In this document: positions 47,262-57,402 of the stretch, piece after piece
Position numbering within the stretch: position 1 is the first letter of the stretch
Layout of the letters: every line of letters starts with the position of its first letter
Program-made: the position numbers and the translations under genes
Assembly: GCA_963837325.1 (NCBI GenBank)
Contig: CAWIMV010000001.1
Location: 1,364,001 to 1,428,000 of the forward strand
Source: CAVQKZ01 sp963837325
GTDB lineage: Bacteria; Actinomycetota; Actinomycetes; Mycobacteriales; Jatrophihabitantaceae
DNA length: 64,000 nt
Reading direction: 5' to 3'
Notes under the pieces: generated by a model
What the model was told of the DNA's origin: nothing
What the model saw: only the letters and a program-made list of their open reading frames with translations
Database searches by the model: none

Positions 47262-48862
47262 CCAACGCATCCACCGCTAGCGAGGCGAAGTCCGAGCCGG
47301 CCGGCGCACCGCTGCATGCTCCGGCCGGCACTCCGCATGCGGTGGTCGCGAACCCGTTGCGCGACCCGCGTGATCGACGGCTGCCTCGGGTGCCGGAGCC
47401 GTGCGCCCTGGTCGTTTTCGGTGTCACCGGCGACCTGGCCCGCAAGAAGTTGCTCCCCGCCATCTACGACCTCGCGCATCGCGGCCTGCTGCCGCCTGAT
47501 TTCGTGCTGCTCGGGTTCGCGCGCCGCGACTGGGGCGACGGCGACTTCGAGAGCTTGGCCAAGGCTGCCGCCCAGGAGCACGCGCGCACCCCGTGGGACG
47601 AGGATGTCTGGGCCCGGCTATCCGGCGACATCCGGTTCGTCGCAGGCTCGTTCGACGATGACGACGCCTTCGACGCCCTGGCCGAGGCCCTCGACGAACT
47701 GTGGGCCTCGCACGGCATCCACGGCAACGCGGCGTTCTACCTGTCGATCCCGCCCAGCATGTTCCCGACCGTGCTGAAGCAGATGCAGCGCACGGGGCTG
47801 GCCGACAACCACCGGGCCGGCGGATGGCGGCGGGTCGTGGTCGAGAAGCCGTTCGGCAACGACCTGAAGAGCGCAATGGAACTGAACGCGCTCGTCGACC
47901 ACGTGTTCACCCCCGGCGACGTGTTCCGGATCGACCACTACCTGGGTAAGGAAACCGTCCAGAACCTCATGGCGCTGCGCTTCGCCAACCAGCTCTTCGA
48001 GCCGGTCTGGAACGCCAACTTCGTCGACTCGGTGCAGATCACCATGGCCGAGGACGTCGGCATCGCCGGCCGGGCCGCGTTCTATGACGCCACCGGCGCA
48101 GCTCGAGACGTGCTGCAGAACCACCTGCTGCAACTGCTCGCGCTGACCGCGATGGAAGAGCCCGTGGAGTTCACGGCCGAGGCGATTCAGACCGAGAAGC
48201 TCAAGGTGCTGCGCGCGATCACCCTGCCGGATGATCTGGAGGCCTATGCCGTGCGCGGCCAGTACGACCAGGGTTGGCAAGCCGGTGAGCGAGTCGTCGC
48301 CTACACCGCGGAAAAGGATGTCGAACCCGATTCGACGACAGAGACGTACGCGGCCGTGCGGCTCGGCATCGACACCCGGCGGTGGGCCGGGGTCCCGTTC
48401 TACCTGCGCACGGGCAAGCGCCTGCCGCGCCGGGTCACCGAGATCGCCGTCCTGTTCAAGAAGGCACCGCACCTGCCGTTCAGCCGGACCGACACCGAGG
48501 AACTCGGGCACAACCAGTTGGTCATCCGGGTCCAGCCCGACGAAGGCGTCACGCTGAAGTTCGGCTCGAAGGTGCCCGGATCGATGATGGAGGTCCGCGA
48601 TGTGTCGATGGACTTCCTGTACGGCGAGGCATTCACCGAGTCCTCCCCCGAGGCCTACGAGCGGCTCATCCTCGACGTCCTGCTCGGCGACTCGACCCTG
48701 TTCCCGCGCAACGCCGAGGTCGAGTCCTCATGGCGGGTGGTCGACCCACTGGAGGAGTTCTGGGGCGATCACAAGCCCGAGACCTACCGCGCCGGCGAGT
48801 GGGGGCCGAAGGCCGCCGACGAGATGCTCAGCCGCGACGGACGCGCCTGGCGGCGGCCATGA
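47258..48862 (+). CDS. zwf: glucose-6-phosphate 1-dehydrogenase
   Basis: The enzyme starts the oxidative pentose phosphate pathway and gives NADPH or reduced F420-independent cofactor pools. The 534-residue protein has the NADP fold VVFGVTGDLARKKLLPAIYDL and the active-site RIDHYLGKETVQNL. The first 45 residues are a variable Ala/Pro-rich extension. Start and stop overlap tal and opcA. Confidence 0.96.
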   Translation: MTNASTASEAKSEPAGAPLHAPAGTPHAVVANPLRDPRDRRLPRVPEPCALVVFGVTGDLARKKLLPAIYDLAHRGLLPPDFVLLGFARRDWGDGDFESLAKAAAQEHARTPWDEDVWARLSGDIRFVAGSFDDDDAFDALAEALDELWASHGIHGNAAFYLSIPPSMFPTVLKQMQRTGLADNHRAGGWRRVVVEKPFGNDLKSAMELNALVDHVFTPGDVFRIDHYLGKETVQNLMALRFANQLFEPVWNANFVDSVQITMAEDVGIAGRAAFYDATGAARDVLQNHLLQLLALTAMEEPVEFTAEAIQTEKLKVLRAITLPDDLEAYAVRGQYDQGWQAGERVVAYTAEKDVEPDSTTETYAAVRLGIDTRRWAGVPFYLRTGKRLPRRVTEIAVLFKKAPHLPFSRTDTEELGHNQLVIRVQPDEGVTLKFGSKVPGSMMEVRDVSMDFLYGEAFTESSPEAYERLILDVLLGDSTLFPRNAEVESSWRVVDPLEEFWGDHKPETYRAGEWGPKAADEMLSRDGRAWRRP

Positions 48863-49833
48863 CGACACTGTGGGACACCACGGGCAGTGCGGTGGTCAAG
48901 GCCCTGGCCGCCGAGCGGCGCACGGGCGGTGGCGTGACGAGTGGGTTGGCCCTCACCCTCGTGGTGGTCATGGACGAGCGGGACACCCGGGAGGTCGAGG
49001 CCGCCGTCAGCATCGCGTCGTCGCGACACCCCATGCGCGTCCTGTCGGTGATCCGCCGCCAGATCGAGGCCCCGGTACCGCGGCTGGACGCCGAGGTGGA
49101 GATCGGCGGCCGGTACGGGCCGGGCGAATCGGTGGTGCTCCGGATGTACGGCCGGCTGGCGTTGCACGCCGAGTCGGTCACGCTCCCCCTGCTCGCGCCG
49201 GACGCGCCTGTAGTCACCTGGTGGTACTCCGCGACGCCGGAGGTCATCGCTCACGACCCGCTCGGCGTGTTCGCCGACCGGCGCATCACCAACGTCATCC
49301 GCGACGCCGACCCCGAAGCGGCGCTGCGCCAGCGCGGGGCCGACTATGCCCCCGGCGACACCGACCTGACCTGGACGGTCATCACGCCGTGGCGTGCGGC
49401 GCTGGCGTCGGCGTTCGACACCGCGCCCGGCCCGGCCCGCTCGGTAGTGGTCCGTGGCAACGCGAAGGACCCCTCGGCGCAACTGCTCGCGGGCTGGTTG
49501 ACCAGTCGCCTGGATATCGACGTGCCGGTGGAACAGGCCGAAGGCAAGTACATCTCATCGGTCGCGATCGATTTCTCCGACGAGTACCGCATCGACATGC
49601 GCAACGAGGGCTACAAGCTCGTCATGCGCCGGCCGAACCAGATGGACACGATCGCCCCGTTCCCGCCGCGCAGCACGGGCGACGTCCTGGCCGAAGAACT
49701 GCGTCGGCTCGACGCCGATCAGCCCTACGCGCTGGCGCTCGCTGCCGTTACCGGACAGAAGGACCTGCTCGAGCGCCCGAGCACCCGCACCCACATCTGG
49801 CACGACCCCGCGCTGGCCGCGCAGGAAGGCTGA
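48859..49833 (+). CDS. opcA: glucose-6-phosphate dehydrogenase assembly protein OpcA
   Basis: The 324-residue protein is the OpcA partner that supports assembly or activation of Zwf in actinobacteria and cyanobacteria. Family features are TLVVVMDERDTREVEAAVSIASSRHPMRVL and VVTWWYSATPE. The ATG overlaps the zwf stop (ATGA), the usual order. It ends 6 nt before pgl. Confidence 0.93.
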   Translation: MTTLWDTTGSAVVKALAAERRTGGGVTSGLALTLVVVMDERDTREVEAAVSIASSRHPMRVLSVIRRQIEAPVPRLDAEVEIGGRYGPGESVVLRMYGRLALHAESVTLPLLAPDAPVVTWWYSATPEVIAHDPLGVFADRRITNVIRDADPEAALRQRGADYAPGDTDLTWTVITPWRAALASAFDTAPGPARSVVVRGNAKDPSAQLLAGWLTSRLDIDVPVEQAEGKYISSVAIDFSDEYRIDMRNEGYKLVMRRPNQMDTIAPFPPRSTGDVLAEELRRLDADQPYALALAAVTGQKDLLERPSTRTHIWHDPALAAQEG

Positions 49834-49839
49834 GCAGAC

Positions 49840-50628
49840 ATGTCCGGCGCACCCCCCGAGATTCTCGTCGAGGCGTCGGCGGATTCGCTGGCCGCAAGCA
49901 CCGCGGACCGGCTGGTGGCCACGCTGGACTCGGCCCTGTCGGTGCGCCCGGTGGCGCATCTCGTGCTCACCGGCGGCGGAATCCTCGAGCAGGTGCTGCG
50001 CGCAGTTGGCCAGGCTCCCGGCCGGGACACCCTCGCCTGGCACCGCGTCCATATCTGGTGGGCCGACGAACGCTACGTCGAGTCAGACTCCGACGAGCGC
50101 AACGACAAGGCGGCATTCGCGGCGCTGCTCGACGCGTTGCCGCTGGACCCCGGGCTCGTCCACCGCATGCCGGCCGCAGATGCGCCGTTCGGCGTCGACG
50201 CGGAGGCGGCGGCCGACTCATATGCCCGGGATCTCGCCGCCGCGCTCACGCCGGATCAGGCCGGCGAAGACGTGCCGAACTTCGACGCCGTACTGCTCGG
50301 CGTCGGACCTGACGGCCACTGCGCGTCGCTGTTTCCCGGGCATCCCGGCGTCAACGAGCAGGACGCCGCGGTGATCGCCGTCCGCGACTCGCCGAAGCCG
50401 CCACCGATTCGGCTCTCGATGACCTTCCGGGCTCTGGATGCCGCGAATGAAGTCTGGCTCGTCGCCTCCGGTGCAGCCAAGGCCGACGCTGTGGCGATGG
50501 CGCTCGGCGATCCACCGGTCCCGGTTCCGGCCGCCCGGCCACGCGGCCGGCAACGCACGCTGTGGTTGATCGATCAGGCGGCCGCCGGCAAGCTGCCGGA
50601 CGGCCGGTACCAACCAGCACCAGGCTGA
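49840..50628 (+). CDS. pgl: 6-phosphogluconolactonase
   Basis: The enzyme hydrolyses 6-phosphogluconolactone made by Zwf. The 262-residue protein has HIWWADERYV and GVGPDGHCASLFPGHPG, both Pgl/DevB signatures. It is the last gene of the tkt-tal-zwf-opcA-pgl operon and is convergent with rbpA, 6 nt apart. Confidence 0.95.
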   Translation: MSGAPPEILVEASADSLAASTADRLVATLDSALSVRPVAHLVLTGGGILEQVLRAVGQAPGRDTLAWHRVHIWWADERYVESDSDERNDKAAFAALLDALPLDPGLVHRMPAADAPFGVDAEAAADSYARDLAAALTPDQAGEDVPNFDAVLLGVGPDGHCASLFPGHPGVNEQDAAVIAVRDSPKPPPIRLSMTFRALDAANEVWLVASGAAKADAVAMALGDPPVPVPAARPRGRQRTLWLIDQAAAGKLPDGRYQPAPG

Positions 50629-50634
50629 GCCGGC

Positions 50635-50979
50635 TCAGGACTCGCCGCGCCGCGCCTTCAGCCGCTGCAGCGCTTCTTCCAGAATCGCGGCGCCGTCGGC
50701 GTCGCTGCGGCGTTCTTTCACGTAGGCCAGGTGGGTCTTGTAGGGCTCGTTGCGGGGCGCGTTGGGTGGCGTCTCGGACTGCCGGCCGGCTGGGAATCCG
50801 CACTTCGGACAGTCCCAGGTATCAGGCAGGACAGCCTCCACGGCGAACGCGGGCCGGACCTCGTGCCCGTTCGCGCAGAAGAACGAGACGCGCTGCCGGG
50901 GGGCGGACTCGCCGCGTTCCTTTTCGCCCATCGGTCCGGCGCCGACACGGCTGCCACGAATGGCACTGCCACCAGCCAC
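50635..50979 (-). CDS. rbpA: RNA polymerase-binding protein RbpA
   Basis: The 114-residue protein binds RNA polymerase and group 1/2 sigma factors and helps open promoters; it is confined to actinobacteria. It has the RbpA core with cysteines in FFCANGHEV and WDCPKCGFPAG, the basic linker and the C-terminal sigma-binding helix (KTHLAYVKERRSDADGAAILEEAL). GGAGAGG precedes the GTG. It is the last gene after secG; in M. tuberculosis rbpA lies elsewhere (Rv2050). Confidence 0.95.
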   Translation of the reverse strand: MAGGSAIRGSRVGAGPMGEKERGESAPRQRVSFFCANGHEVRPAFAVEAVLPDTWDCPKCGFPAGRQSETPPNAPRNEPYKTHLAYVKERRSDADGAAILEEALQRLKARRGES

Positions 50980-51026
50980 GTTGTATTACCTCTCCGATTC
51001 GCTGCGGTTGCCGGTATTCGGCACGA

Positions 51027-51260
51027 TCAGGTGTTCTTGTAGAGCAGGCCGAGGCCGATGATGCAGATTGCCCAGACAAGCCCGGCGATGACCGTGAGGC
51101 GGTCGAGGTTGCGCTCGACGACCGAGGAGCCGGACAGGTTCGAGTAGAACGAGCCACCGAGCATCGAGGACAGGCCGCCGCCCTTGCCTCGGTGCAGCAG
51201 CACGAGGACGACGAGCAGCAGGCTCGTGACGATGAGCACGATCGAGAGGGTGAAGATCAT
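51027..51260 (-). CDS. secG: preprotein translocase subunit SecG
   Basis: The 77-residue protein has two helices (about 3-22 and 51-73) joined by a loop with HRGKGGGLSSMLGGSF, typical of SecG. It is an accessory part of the SecYEG channel. It follows tpiA by 62 nt, as in many actinobacteria. Confidence 0.93.
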   Translation of the reverse strand: MIFTLSIVLIVTSLLLVVLVLLHRGKGGGLSSMLGGSFYSNLSGSSVVERNLDRLTVIAGLVWAICIIGLGLLYKNT

Positions 51261-51322
51261 TCAGGCGGCCTCGGCTGGAAGTGATGGGTACCGGCGGGTT
51301 GTCGGCTAAGGATACCTGGCGC

Positions 51323-52138
<816 letters not shown>

Positions 52139-53356
52139 TCAGACCTCTTCCAGCACGGTGACACCCGGCAACGTCTTGCCCTCGAGGAACTCCAGCGACG
52201 CCCCGCCGCCGGTCGAGATGTGCCCGAACGCGTTGACGTTCAGCCCGAGGGCCCGAACCGCGTAGGCGGAATCGCCTCCACCCACCACGGACAGCCCGTC
52301 GACGGCGGCGACGGCCTCGGCGACGCCTTTCGTCCCGGTCGCGAACGGGGCGACCTCGAAGACACCCATCGGACCGTTCCAGAACACGGTCTGTGACCCC
52401 CGGAGCACGTCGGCGAATGCCCGTACCGTTTCCGGCCCGATGTCCAGGCCCTTCTGTCCGGGCGGTATCGCGGTCGCGGCAACGGTCTTGATCGCTGCGT
52501 CGGCGCTGACCTCCGCCGCCACGACCACATCAGAGGGCAGCACGATCTTGTCGCCGGCGTCAGCCAGCAAGCGGCGGCAGGTGTCGACCTGATCGGTCTC
52601 CAGCAGCGAGTCGCCGACCTCGTGGCCCTGTGCGGCGAGGAACGTGAAACACATTCCACCGCCGACCAGGAGGTGGTCGACCTTCGGCAACAGCGCGTCG
52701 ATGACCGCAAGCTTGTCGCTGACCTTGGATCCCCCCAGAACGACCGAGTACGGCCGCTTCGGTTCGCCGGTCAGCTCGCGGAGCACCTGCAGCTCGTCGC
52801 GGACGAGATGGCCGCAGTAGTGCGGGAGCAGGGTGGCGACGTCGTACACCGACGCATGTTTGCGGTGCACGGCCCCGAACGCGTCCTCGACGAACGCCCC
52901 GCCGTCGTCGTCGCCGCCGGTGAGCAAGGCCAGACAGCGGGCGAACGCCAACCGCTCCGCGTCGTCCTTGCTCGTCTCTCCCGGGTTGAACCGGACGTTC
53001 TCGAGCAGCAGCAACTCGCCGTCGTGCAGATCCGCGGCGAGCAGGCGGGCGCTCTCGCCCACGGTATCGAGCGCGAACTCGACCGGTCGGCCCAGCAGTT
53101 GGGCCAGCCGGTCGGCGACCGGACCGAGTGAATAGGCCGGATCCGGCGCGCCTTTCGGACGGCCGAGGTGAGCGGCCACTATGACCCGAGCGCCCTGGTC
53201 GAGCAGCCTGGTCAGGGTCGGCAGCGACGCCCGGATCCGACCGTCGTCGGTCACCCTGGGCCGAGCGTCCGCGCTGAGCGGCACGTTGAGGTCCGAGCGG
53301 ACCAGGATTCGCCGGCCCTTGACACCGTGCCGGATCAGGTCGTCTAGCGCGCGCAC
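52139..53356 (-). CDS. pgk: phosphoglycerate kinase
   Basis: The enzyme makes ATP from 1,3-bisphosphoglycerate. The 405-residue protein has RSDLNVPL near the start, VVAAHLGRPKG, SVVLGGSKVSDK and GGGDSAYAVRALGL. It lies 7 nt after gap; start GTG with no clear ribosome binding site, so it may be coupled to gap. Confidence 0.96.
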   Translation of the reverse strand: MRALDDLIRHGVKGRRILVRSDLNVPLSADARPRVTDDGRIRASLPTLTRLLDQGARVIVAAHLGRPKGAPDPAYSLGPVADRLAQLLGRPVEFALDTVGESARLLAADLHDGELLLLENVRFNPGETSKDDAERLAFARCLALLTGGDDDGGAFVEDAFGAVHRKHASVYDVATLLPHYCGHLVRDELQVLRELTGEPKRPYSVVLGGSKVSDKLAVIDALLPKVDHLLVGGGMCFTFLAAQGHEVGDSLLETDQVDTCRRLLADAGDKIVLPSDVVVAAEVSADAAIKTVAATAIPPGQKGLDIGPETVRAFADVLRGSQTVFWNGPMGVFEVAPFATGTKGVAEAVAAVDGLSVVGGGDSAYAVRALGLNVNAFGHISTGGGASLEFLEGKTLPGVTVLEEV

Positions 53357-53363
53357 TGCGCGC

Positions 53364-54371
53364 CTACAGCGAAGAGCCGACGAGCGCGACCACGTCGACG
53401 AGCCGGTTGGAGTAACCCCACTCGTTGTCGTACCAGCCGACGACCTTGACCTGGTTGCCGACGACCTTGGTCAGTCCCGCGTCGAAGATGCAGGAGGCCG
53501 GATCGGTGACGATGTCGGAGGAGACGATCGGGTCCTCGGTGTAGGTGAGGATGCCCTTGAGCGGACCGTCGGCCGCGTTCTGATACGCAGCCTTGACCTC
53601 GTCGGCCGTCGTTTCGCGACCGAGCGTGACAGTCAGGTCAGTGGCCGAGCCGGTCGGGACGGGCACGCGCAGCGCGTAGCCGTCGAGCTTGCCCTTCAGG
53701 CCGGGCAGCACCAGCCCGATCGCCTTGGCCGCCCCGGTGGAGGTGGGCACGATGTTGATGGCGGCGGCGCGGGCCCGGCGCAGGTCCTTGTGCGGCGCGT
53801 CCTGCAGGTTCTGGTCCTGCGTGTACGCGTGGATCGTCGTCATCAAGCCGCTCTCGATGCCGAAGGCGTCATCGAGAACCTTGGCCAGCGGGCCCAGGCA
53901 GTTGGTCGTGCACGACGCGTTCGAGATGATCGTGTGCTTGGCCGGGTCGTAGTCGCCGTCGTTGACGCCCATGACGATCGTGACGTCCTCGTCGGTTGCC
54001 GGCGCCGAGATGACGACCTTCTTGGCCCCGCCCGCGTCGACGTGCTTGCGCGCGGCCGCGGCTTTGGTGAAGAAACCGGTGGATTCGAGGACGACGTCGA
54101 CCCCGAGGTCGCTCCACGGCAGGTCGGCCGGGTCGCGTTCGGCCAGGATCTTGATCGTCTGGTCACCGACCTTGATGCCGTCGCCGGTCGCGACGACCGG
54201 CTGGCCCAGCCGGCCGAGAATGCTGTCGTACTTGAGCAGATGCGCCATGGTCGCGACGTCGCCGAGGTCGTTGGCCGCGACGATCTCGATGTCTGCGCCG
54301 GACGCACCGGCGGCGCGGAAGAAGTTACGGCCGATCCGGCCGAATCCGTTGATGCCCACACGAACGGTCAC
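53364..54371 (-). CDS. gap: glyceraldehyde-3-phosphate dehydrogenase
   Basis: The enzyme oxidises glyceraldehyde 3-phosphate with NAD. The 335-residue protein has RVGINGFGRIGRNFF and the catalytic Cys in SNASCTTNCLGPLAKVL. GTG 54371 has AGGAG 8 nt upstream; the longer in-frame start was rejected. First gene of gap-pgk-tpiA-secG-rbpA. The 187-nt gap upstream holds a long inverted repeat and presumably the promoter. Confidence 0.96.
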   Translation of the reverse strand: MTVRVGINGFGRIGRNFFRAAGASGADIEIVAANDLGDVATMAHLLKYDSILGRLGQPVVATGDGIKVGDQTIKILAERDPADLPWSDLGVDVVLESTGFFTKAAAARKHVDAGGAKKVVISAPATDEDVTIVMGVNDGDYDPAKHTIISNASCTTNCLGPLAKVLDDAFGIESGLMTTIHAYTQDQNLQDAPHKDLRRARAAAINIVPTSTGAAKAIGLVLPGLKGKLDGYALRVPVPTGSATDLTVTLGRETTADEVKAAYQNAADGPLKGILTYTEDPIVSSDIVTDPASCIFDAGLTKVVGNQVKVVGWYDNEWGYSNRLVDVVALVGSSL

Positions 54372-54501
54372 TGCGTCGACTCCTTGGTGGCGGAACAAAG
54401 CTAGGGCGGCCCGCGGCACTGCGGCGCACGCGCTTTCACCCTATCGGGTCGCCGGAGGGCTTTGCCGTCCGCACTTACCGACGGGTAGCCGTCCCAACTG
54501 G

Positions 54502-54550
54502 CGATTGTGCAACTCCTGGCGGCCTCAGAGCGCCAGAAGTTGCACAATCG
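54502..54550. repeat. 49-bp inverted repeat between whiA and gap
   Basis: Two 20-nt arms (54502-54521 and 54531-54550) pair with one mismatch around a 9-nt loop. The outer arm reads CGATTGTGCAACT. No U-run follows on the minus strand. It could end whiA transcripts, or be a REP-like element; it shares CAACTC with the palindrome at 30033-30094. Confidence 0.6.
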
Positions 54551-54558
54551 GGAACGGG

Positions 54559-55539
54559 CTAGGGGGCGAGCATGTCGGGCGTCACTGCGGATTCGGTGTC
54601 GGGTATGCCGTGGTCGGCCGCGCGCTTGTCGGCCATCGCCAGCAGTCGACGGATGCGCCCGGCGACGGCGTCCTTGGTCATCACCGGATCCGAGAGCGCC
54701 CCGAGTTCCTCGAGTGAGGCCTGCTTGTGCTCCAGCCGCAGCCGGCCGGCCTGCAACAGGTGATCGGGCGCGTCGTCGGCCAGGATCTCCAGTGCTCGTT
54801 CGACTCGCGCGCCGGCCGCGACCGCGGCCCGGGCCGAACGGCGGAGGTTGGCGTCGTCGAAGTTGGCGAGCCGGTTCGCGGTCGCCCGCACTTCCCGGCG
54901 CATTCGCCGTTCCTCCCACGCCATCACCGACTCGTGCGCGCCGATGCGGGTGAGCAGCGTGCCGATCGCGTCACCGTCGCGGACGATCACCCGATCGCTG
55001 CCGCGGACCTCGCGGGCCTTGGCCGACACGCCCAGGCGCCGGCCGACACCGACGAGGGCAAGGGCCGCCTCGGCTGACGGACACGTGATCTCGAGGGAGC
55101 AGGCCCGACCGGGCTCGGTCAGCGAGCCATGGGCCAGGAAGGCCCCGCGCCAGGCCGCCTCCGCGTCACCGAGACCGCCGGCGACCACGTGGTGGGGCAG
55201 TCCTTTCACCGGACGGCCGCGCAGGTCGATCAGCCCGGATTGGCGGGCCAGCCCTTCGCCGTCCTTCGTCACCCGGACGAGGTAGCGGCTGCCCTTGCGC
55301 AGGCCGCCGCCGGAAACGATCTGCACCTCCGAGCCGTAGCCGAAGATGTCGGCGATCTCCTTGCGCAACCGTCGCGCCACCGACCCGGTGTCCAGTTCGG
55401 CCTCGATGATGATGTGACCGCCGACCAGGTGCAGCCCTCCGGCGAACCTGAGCATCGTGGCCATCTCCGACTTGCGAGCCGTCATCTTGGCCACCGGGAC
55501 GCGACTGAGTTCGTCCTTCACTGCCGCGGTCATTGCCAT
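54559..55539 (-). CDS. whiA: DNA-binding protein WhiA
   Basis: WhiA is a regulator tied to cell division and sporulation in actinobacteria. The 326-residue protein has an N-terminal LAGLIDADG-like domain (EMATMLRFAGGLHLVGGHIIIEAEL, GAFLAHGSLTEPGRACSLEI) and a C-terminal helix-turn-helix (LSDPVMTKDAVAGRIRRLLAMAD). It overlaps the yvcK stop by 10 nt. Order uvrC-rapZ-yvcK-whiA is conserved. Confidence 0.95.
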   Translation of the reverse strand: MAMTAAVKDELSRVPVAKMTARKSEMATMLRFAGGLHLVGGHIIIEAELDTGSVARRLRKEIADIFGYGSEVQIVSGGGLRKGSRYLVRVTKDGEGLARQSGLIDLRGRPVKGLPHHVVAGGLGDAEAAWRGAFLAHGSLTEPGRACSLEITCPSAEAALALVGVGRRLGVSAKAREVRGSDRVIVRDGDAIGTLLTRIGAHESVMAWEERRMRREVRATANRLANFDDANLRRSARAAVAAGARVERALEILADDAPDHLLQAGRLRLEHKQASLEELGALSDPVMTKDAVAGRIRRLLAMADKRAADHGIPDTESAVTPDMLAP

Positions 55540-56513
55540 CTGTGTTCCCCCTCTGGCCCTCGCTCGGCAAGAGCCTGCGCAAAGGCCTCACTCAGCCGCT
55601 TCGGATCGTGCCGCTCCGCGCTGTCATCAGCCGCGAGCCTCGCTACCAACAGGTTCGCGCCGATTGCCCGGGTGTAGCTATTCAGTTCCTTGACGTCGGG
55701 GGTCGCGTCAAGGTCAGCGATCACTGTATCGACTTTCAAGCCTCCAAAAGTCTCTGCATGTCCGAGCAAAATCCGCAAGAGGTCTGCCGGCGAATAGTCG
55801 TCGGTCTCGCCGACCTGCGGCACGAGGTTGAGGACGACTACGACTCGGGCATGAGTGTCGGCCAAGGTGCGGCCCAGCTCACGCAGCAGCAGGTGCGGGA
55901 TGACGCTCGTGAACCAGGAGCCCGGTCCCAGCACGACCAGGTCGGCCTCGCGGACCGCGTCGACGGCGCTGGCACAGGCCGGCGCACCCGGCGGCAGCAG
56001 CCGCACCGAGCACACCCGCCCAGGCGTGGCCGCGATCGACGACTGACCGCGGATCCGCCGCGTGCGGTGCGGATCCTCGGGATCGAAGCGGTCGGCGTCG
56101 GCGACCAGGTCGAGCGGGACCGGGCTCATCGGCAGTACCCGGCCGACCGAACCCACCAACTCGCCGAGCCAGGCGAGTGCGCCCTCAGGGTCGTTTCCCC
56201 GTTCGAGAAGTCCGGTGAGCAGCAGGTTGCCCAGCGGATGACCCGAGAGCACGCCGTTGCCACCGAGACGATGCTGCAGCAACTCGGCCCACTGCTGATG
56301 CTGCGGCTGCGATCCGGCCAGCGCCACGAGCGCCATTCGCAGATCGCCAGGGGGCAGCACGTTGAGCTCGCGCCGGATCCGTCCGGACGAGCCGCCGTCG
56401 TCAGCGACCGTGACAACTGCCGTGAGATCAGTGGTGATCAGGCGCAGCGCCGACAGCGAAGCGTGCAACCCGTGGCCGCCGCCCAGCGCCACGACCCGTA
56501 TCGGCCTACTCAC
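55530..56513 (-). CDS. yvcK: YvcK-family UDP-GlcNAc-binding protein
   Basis: The 327-residue protein starts VVALGGGHGLHASLSALR and has VVTVADDGGSSGRIRRELNVLPPGDLR and VVLGPGSWFTSVIPHLLL, the family signatures. YvcK/CuvA/GlmR proteins bind UDP-GlcNAc and steer carbon into peptidoglycan precursors. It overlaps both rapZ and whiA by several nt, so it is in the same operon. Confidence 0.95.
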   Translation of the reverse strand: MSRPIRVVALGGGHGLHASLSALRLITTDLTAVVTVADDGGSSGRIRRELNVLPPGDLRMALVALAGSQPQHQQWAELLQHRLGGNGVLSGHPLGNLLLTGLLERGNDPEGALAWLGELVGSVGRVLPMSPVPLDLVADADRFDPEDPHRTRRIRGQSSIAATPGRVCSVRLLPPGAPACASAVDAVREADLVVLGPGSWFTSVIPHLLLRELGRTLADTHARVVVVLNLVPQVGETDDYSPADLLRILLGHAETFGGLKVDTVIADLDATPDVKELNSYTRAIGANLLVARLAADDSAERHDPKRLSEAFAQALAERGPEGEHRWQ

Positions 56514-57402
56514 GGCCCAGATCCCGGTGCACCACCGTGGTTCGCACGCCCGTCGCAGTGAGCCGGTCGGCCAATTGCTGGGCCATCACGACCGACCGGT
56601 GCTTGCCGCCGGTACAGCCGACCGCGAGCGTGAGGTAACGCTTGCTCTCCCGGGTGTAGCCGGCGCCGATGATCTCGAGTATCTCGGCGTAGCGGTCCAG
56701 GAATTTCGTGGCGTCCTGTTGGCCGAGGACGTAGTCACGGACCTCGTCCTCCCGGCCGGTTAGTTCGCGCAGCTCCGGAATCCAGTAGGGGTTGGGCAGG
56801 AAGCGCACGTCCACGACGAGGTCCGCGTCGACCGGCAGCCCGTACTTGAAACCGAACGACACGACGGTGGCCCGCAGTTCCGGCACGCCGTCGAGTGGCC
56901 CACCTTCGGTGAACGCCGACTCGATGGCGTGCCGCAGTTCGTGCACGGAGCGGTCGCTGGTGTCCAGGATGAGATCGGCTTCGCCGCGCAGCCCTTCGAG
57001 CAGCTGCCGTTCGGCCGCGATCCCGTCGACGAGGCGGCCGTCACCTTGCAGCGGATGCGCCCGACGCACGTTCTCGAACCTGCGGACGAGCAGTTCGTCG
57101 CTGGCCTCGAGGAACAGCACCCGCGGGCTCAGGCCGCGCTCGGCCAATTCGCGGATGACACCGCGCAGGTCGGAAGAGAACGCCCGGCTGCGCACGTCCA
57201 TGACGACGGCCAGTCGCGTGACCGCGCCCTGGCTGCGGCTGCCCAGGTCGACGAGGGTGGCAACCAGCTCAGGTGGGAGGTTGTCGACCACGAAGTAGCC
57301 GAGGTCCTCGAAGCATTTCGCAGCCGTGCTGCGACCGGCACCGGACAGGCCGGTGATGATCACCGTTTCCAGCGCGCCCTGCACCGCCTGCTCCTCGGTC
57401 AC
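56506..57402 (-). CDS. rapZ: RNase adapter RapZ (nucleotide-binding)
   Basis: The 298-residue protein has a Walker A GLSGAGRST (residues 18-26; Arg in place of the usual Lys, as is common in actinobacterial RapZ), FVVDNLPPELVATLVDL, and the C-terminal SVGCTGGKHRSVVMAQQLADRL-like end (here TLAVGCTGGKHRSVV). In E. coli RapZ steers GlmZ RNA to RNase E; in actinobacteria its partner is not known. GTG 57402 overlaps the uvrC stop as GTGA, which decides the start. Confidence 0.94.
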   Translation of the reverse strand: MTEEQAVQGALETVIITGLSGAGRSTAAKCFEDLGYFVVDNLPPELVATLVDLGSRSQGAVTRLAVVMDVRSRAFSSDLRGVIRELAERGLSPRVLFLEASDELLVRRFENVRRAHPLQGDGRLVDGIAAERQLLEGLRGEADLILDTSDRSVHELRHAIESAFTEGGPLDGVPELRATVVSFGFKYGLPVDADLVVDVRFLPNPYWIPELRELTGREDEVRDYVLGQQDATKFLDRYAEILEIIGAGYTRESKRYLTLAVGCTGGKHRSVVMAQQLADRLTATGVRTTVVHRDLGRE

